From CAZYFH01 sp965197395 (GTDB taxonomy: Bacteria; Acidobacteriota; Vicinamibacteria; Vicinamibacterales; UBA8438): a stretch of 64,000 nt of DNA. Below are positions 1 through 8,449 of the stretch, piece by piece. The notes under the pieces are model-generated. The model worked only from the letters and a program-made list of their open reading frames with translations. It had not been told where the DNA came from and ran no database searches. Within the stretch, counting starts at the first letter, position 1. Every line of letters begins with the position of its first letter. Made by a program: the position numbers and the translations under genes. The stretch lies in NCBI GenBank assembly GCA_965197395.1, contig CBDANB010000006.1, positions 558,001-622,000 on the forward strand. Reading direction: 5' to 3'.

Positions 1-2
1 GC

Positions 3-1040
3 GGCACGTTGCGACCGTCGCCTGAAAAACCATTCGAGAGCCTGGAGGGAATCCAGAATCTCTCGAATCTGACCAATCTCAGCATCACCAACCGCTTGCT
101 CACGGACATCGGTCCGCTGAGCGAGCTCACCAGTCTGAGGATTCTCAGTCTCCACACCAACTGGATCAGTGACATCAGCCCACTTAGTGAGCTAACCAAC
201 CTGGAACAGCTTGTCATCAGCGAGAATCCCATTGCGGACCTCAGCCCGCTGCGCAGGCTGACCAACCTGACCAGGCTGCAGGTGCACGGCCTGTATCCGT
301 ATCAGCTGGAACATTTCCTGGCCTATGACGACGGCCGCGATCCGAATGTGGTGTTCAATGGCATCACCGATCTCAGCCCCCTGGCCGGATTGACGGAACT
401 GAAATTACTGCGCATTCACCTCAACAACATCAGCGACATCAGTCCCCTGGCCGGGCTCACCAATCTCACTCACCTGCGCATCTACGACAACGAGATCGCC
501 GACATCAGTCCGCTCAAAGGGCTCACGAAGCTGAAACTGTTGTGGGCCCACAACAACGAGATCTCGGACATCAGCGCGGTCAGCGGCATGACGGAGCTGC
601 TTCAGCTCGGCTTGGCCAACAACAAGATCACTGACGTCGGCGCGCTGAACAGACTCACCAGCCTCGAGCACCTGTTTCTCGAGGACAACTCGATCACGGA
701 TATCGGCCCGCTGGACAGGTTGCAGAACACGGTTGTGCTGCGTCTCGATAACAACGCGATCACCGATGTCAGTCCGCTGCAGAACCTGTCCAATCTCAGG
801 GAGCTGGGGCTCGCCCATAACGATTCGCTTCTCAACGTACAACCCCTGCTGGCCAACGACGGGATCGGACGCGGTGCCGAGCTCGACCTGCGCCGTACCT
901 ACGTGCGCTGCTCGGACATGGATGCCTTCGAGAGGCGCGGTGTAGCGCTGCTGCGCGCGACGGCCCTGAACGGTTCCGCCTGTGGGATACGACGGTTGCA
1001 AGAACCTCCCGAGTACCCGACCCCGAACGCGGGATCGTAG
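3..1040 (+). CDS. Leucine-rich repeat protein, internalin-type repeats (5' end outside window)
   Basis: The frame is open to the left edge, so the true start and any signal peptide probably lie upstream; the first possible in-window start is a TTG at position 9. Almost the whole product consists of about eleven 22-residue repeats of the form L-x-x-L-x-x-L-x-L-x-x-N-x-I-x-D-I-S-P-L, the internalin (SDS22-like) class of LRR. Such repeats form a curved solenoid used for protein binding. One repeat, near residues 95-120, is broken by a longer insert containing YPYQLEHF. The last ~45 residues form a cap with two cysteines (RCSDMD and GSACGI). No catalytic domain or membrane anchor is visible in this part. 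The function is probably extracellular or periplasmic binding, but the ligand cannot be inferred. Confidence 0.85.
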   Translation, partial: GTLRPSPEKPFESLEGIQNLSNLTNLSITNRLLTDIGPLSELTSLRILSLHTNWISDISPLSELTNLEQLVISENPIADLSPLRRLTNLTRLQVHGLYPYQLEHFLAYDDGRDPNVVFNGITDLSPLAGLTELKLLRIHLNNISDISPLAGLTNLTHLRIYDNEIADISPLKGLTKLKLLWAHNNEISDISAVSGMTELLQLGLANNKITDVGALNRLTSLEHLFLEDNSITDIGPLDRLQNTVVLRLDNNAITDVSPLQNLSNLRELGLAHNDSLLNVQPLLANDGIGRGAELDLRRTYVRCSDMDAFERRGVALLRATALNGSACGIRRLQEPPEYPTPNAGS

Positions 1041-1064
1041 AACACACTCTCACAAGGACAGACC

Positions 1065-2546
1065 ATGAAGATCGCTCCCCTGGGCGCGGTGGCTCTCGCC
1101 TGCACGGTGGCCGTAGGTGCGGGGATGCATCGCGTCACAGCTCAGTCGGCCCAATCATCTGCGCTCGCGTTTCCCTCGGACGAGTCCTACCTGCGACTGC
1201 TCGCACCAGGCAACGAAACGTATCAGGTGGTAGATGGATCCCGGATGAAACGCCTTGTCGCCGAGCAAGCCGCAATCGCGCGGCGCTATCGAGACGCAGG
1301 TCATCAGTATTGGGGCCGGATCCTCGGCACAGAAGCAGACGCCGACACGGCATCGTGGATGGCCGACCAGCTTCGTCAAGCGGGAGCAGAGCACGTACGG
1401 CTGGAGCCGATCGACCTCCCCCCCCAATGGATGCCGAGGTCGTGGGAGGTATCGGCGGCACTGGCTGGTGAGATGGCCACCCTGACGTCGGCCTGGCCAA
1501 CGTACGCCTCCCCGGGAACTCCATCGGATGGAATCGAGGTCGAGCTGGTCGACGTTGGCCTGGGAATGGAAACCGACTTCCGGGGCCGGGACGTACGGGG
1601 CAAGGCGGTGGTCATCCACTCGATTCCCCGACCTGGTGTCATTCAGCACTCCGCCGGGAGGAGCGGCGCCATCGAGCGGGCAGACGCCCAGGGTGCGGCC
1701 GCTATCCTCGTGGTCGTGGAACTCCCGGGCAATCCTCAATTCGCGCTCTATGAAGTCAACAGCTCGGTACCCACGTTGGCTCTCGGATCGGCCGACGGTG
1801 CCATCCTCCAGCGAATGCTCTCGGAGGCCACCCCCCAACGGCCGGCGCGCGTGAGGCTCCGACTCGAGGTGGAGGACGTGGACGGGCTCAGGACCGCCAG
1901 CGTGCGAGGCGAGGTTCCAGCCGCCGCAGAAGACGCCGAACGGATCGTCATCGTGGCCCACCGAGATGCCTTTTTCGAGGGAGCCAGCGACAACGCTTCG
2001 GGAGTGGCTACTGCCATTGAACTGATGCGGTATTTCGCCCAGGTCCCGAGGAGCCAGCGTCGTCGAACGTTTGAGGTCATCGGCACGCCCGGGCACCACA
2101 ACCTCGCCCGCACTGGGTTCGTCTGGCTGTTGGAGAACGAGGGCAGATTGCTCGAGCGTGTCGCACTGCTGATCAATGCCGAGCACTCGTCGCAGGCGCT
2201 CGTGGATCGGTGGGCCGCCGAGCTTCGGCCGACGAACTCGCTCGGACCGTTCACGTGGAGGATCCACGGCTCGTCCGAGTTGGTGTCGATCGCGAATCGC
2301 GCCTTCGACGAGTTCGGGGTTCCCCGATGGGCAGAGATGGGAGGGCCAGGAGGAGAGATCGCTAGGGTTCGCACGCTCGTGCCGTCGATTGTGTTGATGC
2401 ATGCAGGGGTGCTGATGCACTCGAACATCGAGACGGCCGAGGCGATTCCTGAAGCCGGACTCGCCGCCACAACCAGGGCCTATGCGAAGATCATCGACCA
2501 GGCCAACCAGCTGGACCTCGCCCAGTTAGTTCCACCAGCGCCGTAG
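1065..2546 (+). CDS. Secreted M28-family (PA-domain) peptidase-like protein with altered metal site
   Basis: A 493-residue protein with a signal peptide (hydrophobic residues 8-26, cleavage after VTAQS). It starts 24 nt after the preceding stop, behind an AAGGA ribosome site. Residues ~150-260 resemble a PA-type insert (KAVVIHS, GAAAILVVVE). The C-terminal half is an M28 zinc-peptidase fold: AHRDAFFEGASDN near residues 298-310 supplies the usual His and bridging Asp, and MHSNIETAEAI near the end supplies the last His. The family's usual Glu-Glu catalytic/ligand motif is replaced by GTPGHHN near residue 340, and the next ligand Asp region reads INAEHSS. Either the metal site is rearranged or peptidase activity is lost. 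The fold call is firm; the activity is not. Confidence 0.8.
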   Translation: MKIAPLGAVALACTVAVGAGMHRVTAQSAQSSALAFPSDESYLRLLAPGNETYQVVDGSRMKRLVAEQAAIARRYRDAGHQYWGRILGTEADADTASWMADQLRQAGAEHVRLEPIDLPPQWMPRSWEVSAALAGEMATLTSAWPTYASPGTPSDGIEVELVDVGLGMETDFRGRDVRGKAVVIHSIPRPGVIQHSAGRSGAIERADAQGAAAILVVVELPGNPQFALYEVNSSVPTLALGSADGAILQRMLSEATPQRPARVRLRLEVEDVDGLRTASVRGEVPAAAEDAERIVIVAHRDAFFEGASDNASGVATAIELMRYFAQVPRSQRRRTFEVIGTPGHHNLARTGFVWLLENEGRLLERVALLINAEHSSQALVDRWAAELRPTNSLGPFTWRIHGSSELVSIANRAFDEFGVPRWAEMGGPGGEIARVRTLVPSIVLMHAGVLMHSNIETAEAIPEAGLAATTRAYAKIIDQANQLDLAQLVPPAP

Positions 2547-2555
2547 CCTCCTGCT

Positions 2556-2731
2556 CAACGGTCCAGCCAGCTGGGGCGCCGCTACGGTCCGACCGTCGCG
2601 GTGGACAACGTCTCGTTTCGCGTCGAGCCGGGTCAGATACTCGGCTTCCTCGGACCGAATGGCGCTCCGTCGTCAGGGGCGGGCAGGGGGAGTCGATCTC
2701 TTGAGCCGGCGTATCCGTCCCAACGTTGCTG
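2556..2731 (+). pseudogene. 5' remnant of an ABC-transporter ATP-binding gene
   Basis: One frame from 2556 to the stop at 2729-2731 reads LGRRYGPTVAVDNVSFRVEP, then GQILGFLGPNGA, the standard N-terminus of an ABC ATPase of the drug/antibiotic export type. The match stops exactly where GKST of the Walker A motif should follow; PSSGAG follows instead. No initiation codon or remaining ~200 codons are present. It is a deletion remnant squeezed between the peptidase and the PQQ dehydrogenase, and it cannot make a functional ATPase. Confidence 0.75.
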
Positions 2732-3224
2732 ACCCTCACGGGCAGGAGGCGCAGGATGGCTAGACACGCGTTGGCGTCCGGCCGAAGGCTGGTCGTGGGG
2801 TTGTCCGTCAGTTTCTTTGCCGCAGGAAGCTTCGAGGTTCGCGCCCAGCAGGCTGAAGAATGGCGCCACTATACCGGCGACCAGGCCGTCACGAAGTATT
2901 CGCCGCTGGATCAGATCAATCGTGAGAACGTGACCGAGCTTCGCGTGGTGTGGCACCGCCCGGCCGTGGACACCCGGTTCACGGAGGCGTTTCCTGAGCT
3001 CACCTTTTCCCCGAATCTCAGAGCGACGCCGATTTTCATCGACGGCGTGCTCTATGCACCGAACGCCGTCGGCCTAGTCGAAGCTTTCGACCCCGCGACC
3101 GGCACGACACTGTGGGTTCAAGAACCGACTGAGGGCGGCCTGCAGGGCGTCACCGGGCAGAGTACGCGGGGTGTGGCCTCCTGGCGCGACGGCTCGGACC
3201 AGCGTCTCTTCTCGACACGGGGTG

Positions 3225-3232
3225 AATATCTC
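3225..3232. repeat. 8-bp target-site duplication, left copy (AATATCTC)
   Basis: Identical to the sequence at the right edge of the inserted element; part of the codons for E-Y-L of the interrupted dehydrogenase. Confidence 0.9.
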
Positions 3233-3599
3233 GGCTATATCCGAGTTTCCCAAATAGCGTAAGCACCTGATATCCCAGTCTTTCCGGGGTAAATCGAGCG
3301 TTCGGCGTGTACAGGTCGACGGTGTTGACGCGAACATAGTTGTTCGCCGGTCGACTGCAGTCCGAGGACGCAGCGGTCCAGTTCGACATCACGCATGGGC
3401 CCCCTCCCTGGGAGCCATCTTGTCGCGCACGGACGGGCCCTGTGGAAGCTGACGGCGCCGTGGACGCACAGAACGCGCCCACCGTGCCTTGGAAAACGCT
3501 GTGCGTTTTCCACGAGCTCCCACAGGGCCTTTCCAATCAAATCACCCACGAAAAACCCCGAAAGGCCCCAAAATGGCGTTGGGAAACCCGGATAGACCC
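3233..3599. mobile_element. MITE-like non-autonomous insertion element (367 bp)
   Basis: The ends form a 21-bp inverted repeat, 18/21 identical: 3233-3253 reads GGCTATATCCGAGTTTCCCA(A), and the reverse complement of 3579-3599 reads GGGTCTATCCGGGTTTCCCA(A). It is flanked by a perfect 8-bp direct duplication AATATCTC. No transposase is encoded. Inside are a perfect 9-bp hairpin (3491-3499 / 3503-3511, GGAAAACGC with loop TGT) and a longer 14/15 inverted repeat (3436-3450 / 3515-3529). An 8-bp duplication and GG-initial ends are compatible with ISL3- or IS1595-type transposases acting in trans; that assignment is inference. One minus-strand frame reads NTVDLYTPNARFTPERLGYQ, which may be a captured gene fragment. 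Confidence 0.88.
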
Positions 3600-3607
3600 A
3601 ATATCTC
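3600..3607. repeat. 8-bp target-site duplication, right copy (AATATCTC)
   Basis: Immediately follows the right inverted repeat. The dehydrogenase frame resumes at 3608. Confidence 0.9.
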
Positions 3608-5131
3608 TACGCGCTCGATGCGGGGACAGGTGAACGCGTTCCGACCTTCGGCGACGAGGGACGGGTGCGGCTGCACCAGGGGCTGGATAACCCGTGGGCC
3701 GGCCGCTACAGGTGGACCGCCGGCCCCGTCGTCGTCGGCGATGTGATCGTCATCGCCGGGAACGGCGGCGGCGGCGGGGATGCCGGCGTGACGAAGGAGG
3801 CAGCTCCCGAAGATGTCAGGGGGTTCGACGCCCGGACCGGCCGTCTTCTCTGGGTCTTCCACGTGATGCCCCGCCCGGGTGAGCTCGGCAGCGAGACGTG
3901 GCCCGAGGATGCCTGGACGTTCGAGGGCGCCATGGGCGCCTGGGCGCCGATCAGCGCGGATGAGGACCTAGGCTATGTCTACCTCGGGCTGTCGGCCCCG
4001 AACAACAGTCCATACGGCGGACACCGGCCCGGTCAAAACCTATTCTCGGACTCCCTGGTCTGCCTCGATGCCAGGACCGGCCGGCTGGTATGGCACCACC
4101 AATTGGTCCACCACGATCTGTGGGACCTGGACCTGCTGACGCCCGTCCTCGGGGACATCACGGTCGGCGGAAAGCGGATCAAGGCCGTGATACAGACGAG
4201 CAAGCGGCCACATTTGTTCGTTTTCGACCGGGTGACCGGTGAGCCGGTGTGGCCGATCGAGGAACGGCCGGTTCCACCGTCGACGGTACCGGGTGAGCAG
4301 GCGTGGCCGACGCAGCCCTTTCCGACCAAGCCTCCACCGTTCGACCTGCACGGTTTCACACTCGATGACGTGATCGATTTCACGCCTGAGCTGCGGGCCG
4401 AGGCGCTCGAGCTACTCGAGCCGTACCTCCTGGGGCCAGCTTTCACGCCCCCTTCGCTCATCAGCGATCAGCCTGGGGGCACGAAGGGCACGTTCGTCGT
4501 ACCCGGACCGGGGGCCACGAATTTCAACGGCGGGGCGTTCGATCCTGAAACGGGCATCATCTACATGGTCTCGCATACGATCCCGTTCATCCGCGCCCTT
4601 GTTCCGATCGCGCCGTCGGCCCTTCCCCCGGATTCGAAGAAAACCACGCTACGGTACGCCGACGAGAGATACTTGGTCGGACTCGCGGCTCGGATGCCCG
4701 GCTCCGAGTTATTTCCCGGTCCTCAGGGATTGCCATTCACCAAGCCGCCCTACGGCCGCATCACGGCGATCGATCTCAATGTCGGAGAGCACGTCTGGAT
4801 GGTCCCCAACGGCGATGGGCCGCGGAACCATCCGACGTTGAAAGACTTGGGCCTCCCGCCGCTCGGTGTGGCCGGCCGCCCGACGCCCCTCCTCACCAAG
4901 ACGCTCCTTTTTCTCGGTGAGGGTAGTGATGCGGTCGCGGCGACCACGGGTGGCGGGAAGATGTTTCGCGCGTACGACAAGGCCACCGGGAATGTGCTGT
5001 GGGAAACCGAACTGCCGGCGGGGGCCACCTCTGGCCCGATGACGTATATGTTCGACGGAAAACAGTACATCGTGGTCCCGGTCGGTGACCTACAAAACCC
5101 ACCCGCGTGGGTGGCGCTCGGTCTTCCCTGA

Positions 5132-5541
5132 AGGGAGAGAGGATTCTGTCATGGCGCCTGTCACTCGTTTGATGCAGGCCCTGGCCGGCACGAGCATTAG
5201 CGACGCGACCGCACGAAGGTCGGCCTCAATGGGTTCGAGGAACTCGAGACGAGCAAGTGAACGTCGACAAGCTCGTCGGCTCCGCCGCAGAGGGCCTCGA
5301 TGCGTTCGAGAAGTTTGACGTTACGAAATGGGAACCGCGCTGCAGAAGTCGGGGCAGGCGCTTAACCTCTACGCGCAAGCCGCGCGATGGCGGTGAGCTA
5401 GAATGGCCGGGCGAACCAGCAGCCGACAGCCGGTGCCTGGACGCCACGTCCCGGCTGGAGCTTCCACGAGCGGTGCGGGGATACGGCCCACCAGCGAGTG
5501 GCGGCGTGCGTGCCGACCTGGCTCACCGGAGGACGTGAGGG
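5132..5541 (+). other. 410-bp intergenic stretch between the two PQQ dehydrogenase genes, no recognisable gene
   Basis: Short frames occur (for example one reading VGSAAEGLDAFEKFDVTKWE at 5277-5336), but none has a convincing start, length or family signature. It may be a decayed gene. A GGAGG site at its right end serves the gene at 5542. Confidence 0.4.
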
Positions 5542-7518
5542 ATGGCACAAAGGACGACACACCGATCGCATACCGCAAGCGCCGCGCGGGTTGCAGTGGC
5601 TGTGCTGGTCTCGAGCGTGGCCGGCCCGGCGGGTGCCCAGACAGGTACCACAGGCGAATGGCGCGTGCAGGGCGGCGACAACGGCTACACGCGGTACGCG
5701 CCGCTCGACCAGATCAACGCGAACACCGTGAACGACCTCGACATCGCCTGGCGCCGGCCACCGGTCGATGAAACGGTGCTGGCCCGATGGCCGGAGCTTC
5801 GCTATTCGAACAATCTGCGGTCGACGCCCTCGATGATCGACGGGGTGCTCTATGCCTCGAGCGGCATCGGGCTGGTCGAAGCATTTGACCCGGCGACTGG
5901 CCAAACTATCTGGGTTCAAGACCTGCCGTTCCTCGGCGATGAGACCCCGCGGGGCACGGCCAGTCGCGGCGTCGGATACTGGGAAGACGACAGCGGGTCC
6001 GCTCGTCGCATTCTCTCAGTGCACGCACCATATCTACTGGCCACCGACCTCGACACTGGCCGACTGATTACGGATTTCGGCGATGCCGGCAAGGTGGACT
6101 TGCGTGTGTACGCCGACACGGCCGAGCTGATCGACCATCTCGTGATCTCGCCGCCGCTGGTGGTGCGCGACGTCGTGATCGTGGGCTCACTCATGGACGA
6201 CCACCCACCGGTCAAGGAGCAGCGGCCCGGCTATGTGCGCGCGTATGACGTGCGGACTGGCGAACTCAGATGGACCTGGAGCCCGATTCCGAAGCCTGGC
6301 GAGCCCGGTGTCGAGACCTGGCTGGACGACTCGTGGGAGTACTCGGGAACGTCGAATGTCTGGACGATGATGAGCGCCGACGAAGAACTCGGGCTCGTGT
6401 ATCTCCCGACGGGCGCACCCACGAATGACATGTACGGCGGACATCGCCCTGGGAACAACCTGTATGCCAACAGTCTGGTCTGTGTGCGTGCCGACACGGG
6501 GGAGCAGGTCTGGCACTTCCAGATGGTCCACCACGACCTGTGGGACTACGACAACAACGTCGCGCCGATACTGATGGACATCACAGTGGACGGCCGCCCG
6601 ATCAAGGCGGTCGTGCAGTTGACCAAGCAAGCGATGGCGTACGTGTTTGACCGGGTCACCGGCGAGCCGGTCTGGCCGATCGTGGAGCGTCCCGTGCCGG
6701 GATCGGAGACGCCCGGGGAGTGGATCTCCCCGACGCAACCATTTCCGACCAAACCGGCGCCATTCGACGTGCACGGCATCTCGGTCGACTCGCTGACCGA
6801 CTTCACCCCCGAGCTGCGTGAAGAGGCGATCGACATCGCGGCGTCTTACGCCATGGGAGAGATCTTCACGCCGCCCTCGATTCGGGGCGACGGCGACGGT
6901 GACCGGAAGGGCAGTTTGCAGGTGCCCGGCGTCGTGGGCGGGGCCGAGTGGGGCGGCGCCGGGTACGACCCGGAGACCGGCGTGCTGTATGTACCCTCGG
7001 TCACCGGCACCTTCGGCGCCGACCTGAGACCGGGCAACCCGGACACGATGAACGTGCGCTACACCCGGGGCCTCCGAGAGATGATCCCGGGGCCGCAGGG
7101 ACTGCCGTTGCTCAAGCCGCCCTACGGGCGGATCACCGCGATCAATATGAACACCGGCGAACACGTCTGGATGGTGCCAAACGGTGACGGCCCGCGCGAC
7201 CACCCGGCCATCGCGCACCTCGATCTGCCCCGGCTGGGCCAGCCCGGCCGCGCGATGACCCTGCTGACCAAGAGCCTGCTGTTCGTCACCGAGGGAGACC
7301 CGAGCATGATCAGGACCCCGCCCGGCGGCGGTCCCGGCGCCGGCAAAGGCTTCCGCGCCTACGACAAGGTGTCAGGTGACGTGGTCTGGGAGACCACACT
7401 CCCGGCCGGCAGCACGGGGTCGCCTATGACGTACATGCACGAGGGCAAGCAGTACATCGTGGTGCCAGTCGGCTCTCAGGCCGGCGGAGGCGAGTGGGTC
7501 GCGCTGGCCCTACCGTAG
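5542..7518 (+). CDS. Secreted PQQ-dependent dehydrogenase (quinoprotein), intact paralogue
   Basis: 658 residues with a signal peptide (residues ~10-32, ending PAGAQTG) behind GGAGG. The product is an eight-bladed quinoprotein propeller of the membrane-bound glucose / alcohol dehydrogenase type: GGDNGYTRYAPLDQI at the N-terminus, blade motifs AFDPATGQTIWVQD, AYDVRTGELRW and ADTGEQVWHFQ, then HHDLWDYDNN, and a C-terminal YDKVSGDVVWETTLPAG...PMTYMHEGKQYI. It has no cytochrome c domain (no CxxCH) and no membrane helices beyond the signal, so it is probably a soluble periplasmic enzyme needing an external electron acceptor. Its closest relative in the window is the broken gene just upstream, a tandem paralogue. 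Substrate unknown. Confidence 0.92.
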   Translation: MAQRTTHRSHTASAARVAVAVLVSSVAGPAGAQTGTTGEWRVQGGDNGYTRYAPLDQINANTVNDLDIAWRRPPVDETVLARWPELRYSNNLRSTPSMIDGVLYASSGIGLVEAFDPATGQTIWVQDLPFLGDETPRGTASRGVGYWEDDSGSARRILSVHAPYLLATDLDTGRLITDFGDAGKVDLRVYADTAELIDHLVISPPLVVRDVVIVGSLMDDHPPVKEQRPGYVRAYDVRTGELRWTWSPIPKPGEPGVETWLDDSWEYSGTSNVWTMMSADEELGLVYLPTGAPTNDMYGGHRPGNNLYANSLVCVRADTGEQVWHFQMVHHDLWDYDNNVAPILMDITVDGRPIKAVVQLTKQAMAYVFDRVTGEPVWPIVERPVPGSETPGEWISPTQPFPTKPAPFDVHGISVDSLTDFTPELREEAIDIAASYAMGEIFTPPSIRGDGDGDRKGSLQVPGVVGGAEWGGAGYDPETGVLYVPSVTGTFGADLRPGNPDTMNVRYTRGLREMIPGPQGLPLLKPPYGRITAINMNTGEHVWMVPNGDGPRDHPAIAHLDLPRLGQPGRAMTLLTKSLLFVTEGDPSMIRTPPGGGPGAGKGFRAYDKVSGDVVWETTLPAGSTGSPMTYMHEGKQYIVVPVGSQAGGGEWVALALP

Positions 7519-7541
7519 GCCGGCTGCCCGAGTCCTCGACC

Positions 7542-8420
7542 CTACTCGTAGTACGCGGGGGCCTTGTCCAGCGTCTCGAACAGTGCCAGGTCGTGCTCGA
7601 TCCAGAACGTCGCGCCGGTCTCGGCGACGAAGGCCTCCACCTTGTCCATTGAGGCCAGCGTCTTCGCCTCGTCGAAGTTGAAGGTCGGGACACGCCGATC
7701 CTCGCGGCTCAGCCGGAAGTGGTAGAGGTCGCCCGAGAGCACGAGCGGGCCGGTCTCAGCCAAGTCCAAGAACAGGACCTGATGGCCCGGTGTGTGCCCC
7801 GGGGCCGACAGAATCCGCACGCGCCCGTCGCCGAACACGTCGTGATCGCCGTCGAGGAGAATCGTTTCCGCGTCACGCAGGTTGGCGTAGAGCTCGGGCT
7901 CCGCCGGTGATCCGTCCGCCTGGGGGGCGAACATCGCCTCGTGCTCGGGGCGCTGGACGAGCCACGTGGCGCCCTCGATCTCGTTGGCCACCCCGACGTG
8001 GTCGTAGTGCATGTGCGAGAAGGCGACGTAGTCGAGAGAGGCGAGATCGAAGCCGAGGTCCAGGGCCGCGAGCTGGTCGGCGAGCGGGACGTCGATCCTG
8101 GCGTTGGGACGATGACTCGGCGGCTCGGTGTAGGACGATGGCAGCCCGCCATCCCAGAGCATCCGGCCGTCCGGGTGCTCGACGATATAGCACGGCACGA
8201 TCACCTCACGCACGTCCGTCTCGCCGTCGTCGATGCTGAAGCGGGCCAGCGAGTCCAAGGCCAGGTGACCGCAGTCGAAGAGATAGAGCTTCAGCGTCGT
8301 CGCCGCGACGGCCGTCTCCGAGCCTGACGTGCTGGCTAATTCGGCGGGCGGCTCGGGAGCCGACTCGCCGCCACACGCGACGCAAGCGAGGAGCACGACG
8401 ATGCCTGTGAGCCTGGACAT
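7542..8420 (-). CDS. Metallo-beta-lactamase-fold lipoprotein, AHL-lactonase-like
   Basis: 292 residues. The N-terminus ends in a lipobox (VLLACVAC-GG), so it should be a lipoprotein. The metal site is HMHYDH at residues 136-141, followed by APGHTPGHQV and SGDLYHF; the start of the mature domain (LKLYLFDCGHL) and the overall layout match the N-acyl-homoserine-lactonase branch of the superfamily. Members hydrolyse lactone rings or related esters; quorum quenching is possible but unproven, and the surface location is unusual for a cytosolic-type lactonase. It converges with the PQQ dehydrogenase upstream and diverges from the hydratase-like gene at 8450. Confidence 0.82.
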   Translation of the reverse strand: MSRLTGIVVLLACVACGGESAPEPPAELASTSGSETAVAATTLKLYLFDCGHLALDSLARFSIDDGETDVREVIVPCYIVEHPDGRMLWDGGLPSSYTEPPSHRPNARIDVPLADQLAALDLGFDLASLDYVAFSHMHYDHVGVANEIEGATWLVQRPEHEAMFAPQADGSPAEPELYANLRDAETILLDGDHDVFGDGRVRILSAPGHTPGHQVLFLDLAETGPLVLSGDLYHFRLSREDRRVPTFNFDEAKTLASMDKVEAFVAETGATFWIEHDLALFETLDKAPAYYE

Positions 8421-8449
8421 GGCAGGACGATACCCGATTCGCGGGTAGA

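Larger units (their letters stand above)
2756..5131 (+). pseudogene. PQQ-dependent dehydrogenase gene interrupted by a 367-bp insertion
   Basis: The start ATG at 2756 follows a GGAGG site; a signal peptide ends near VRAQQ. The first 159 codons (to 3232) encode the N-terminus of a PQQ beta-propeller dehydrogenase (HYTGDQAVTKYSPLDQI, AFDPATGTTLWVQ). Codons resume at 3608 (YALDAGTG) and run to the stop at 5131 with typical propeller blades (FDARTGRLLW, HHDLWDLD, DKATGNVLWE). Removing the inserted element plus one copy of the 8-bp target duplication restores a continuous frame of 666 codons, matching its 658-residue neighbour at 5542. As it stands, translation ends at a stop inside the element (3260-3262). 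The 3' part could be translated from the ATG at 3665, but it would lack the signal peptide and first blades. Secreted enzymes of this family oxidise alcohols or sugars and pass electrons to the respiratory chain; the substrate is not predictable. Confidence 0.9.
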
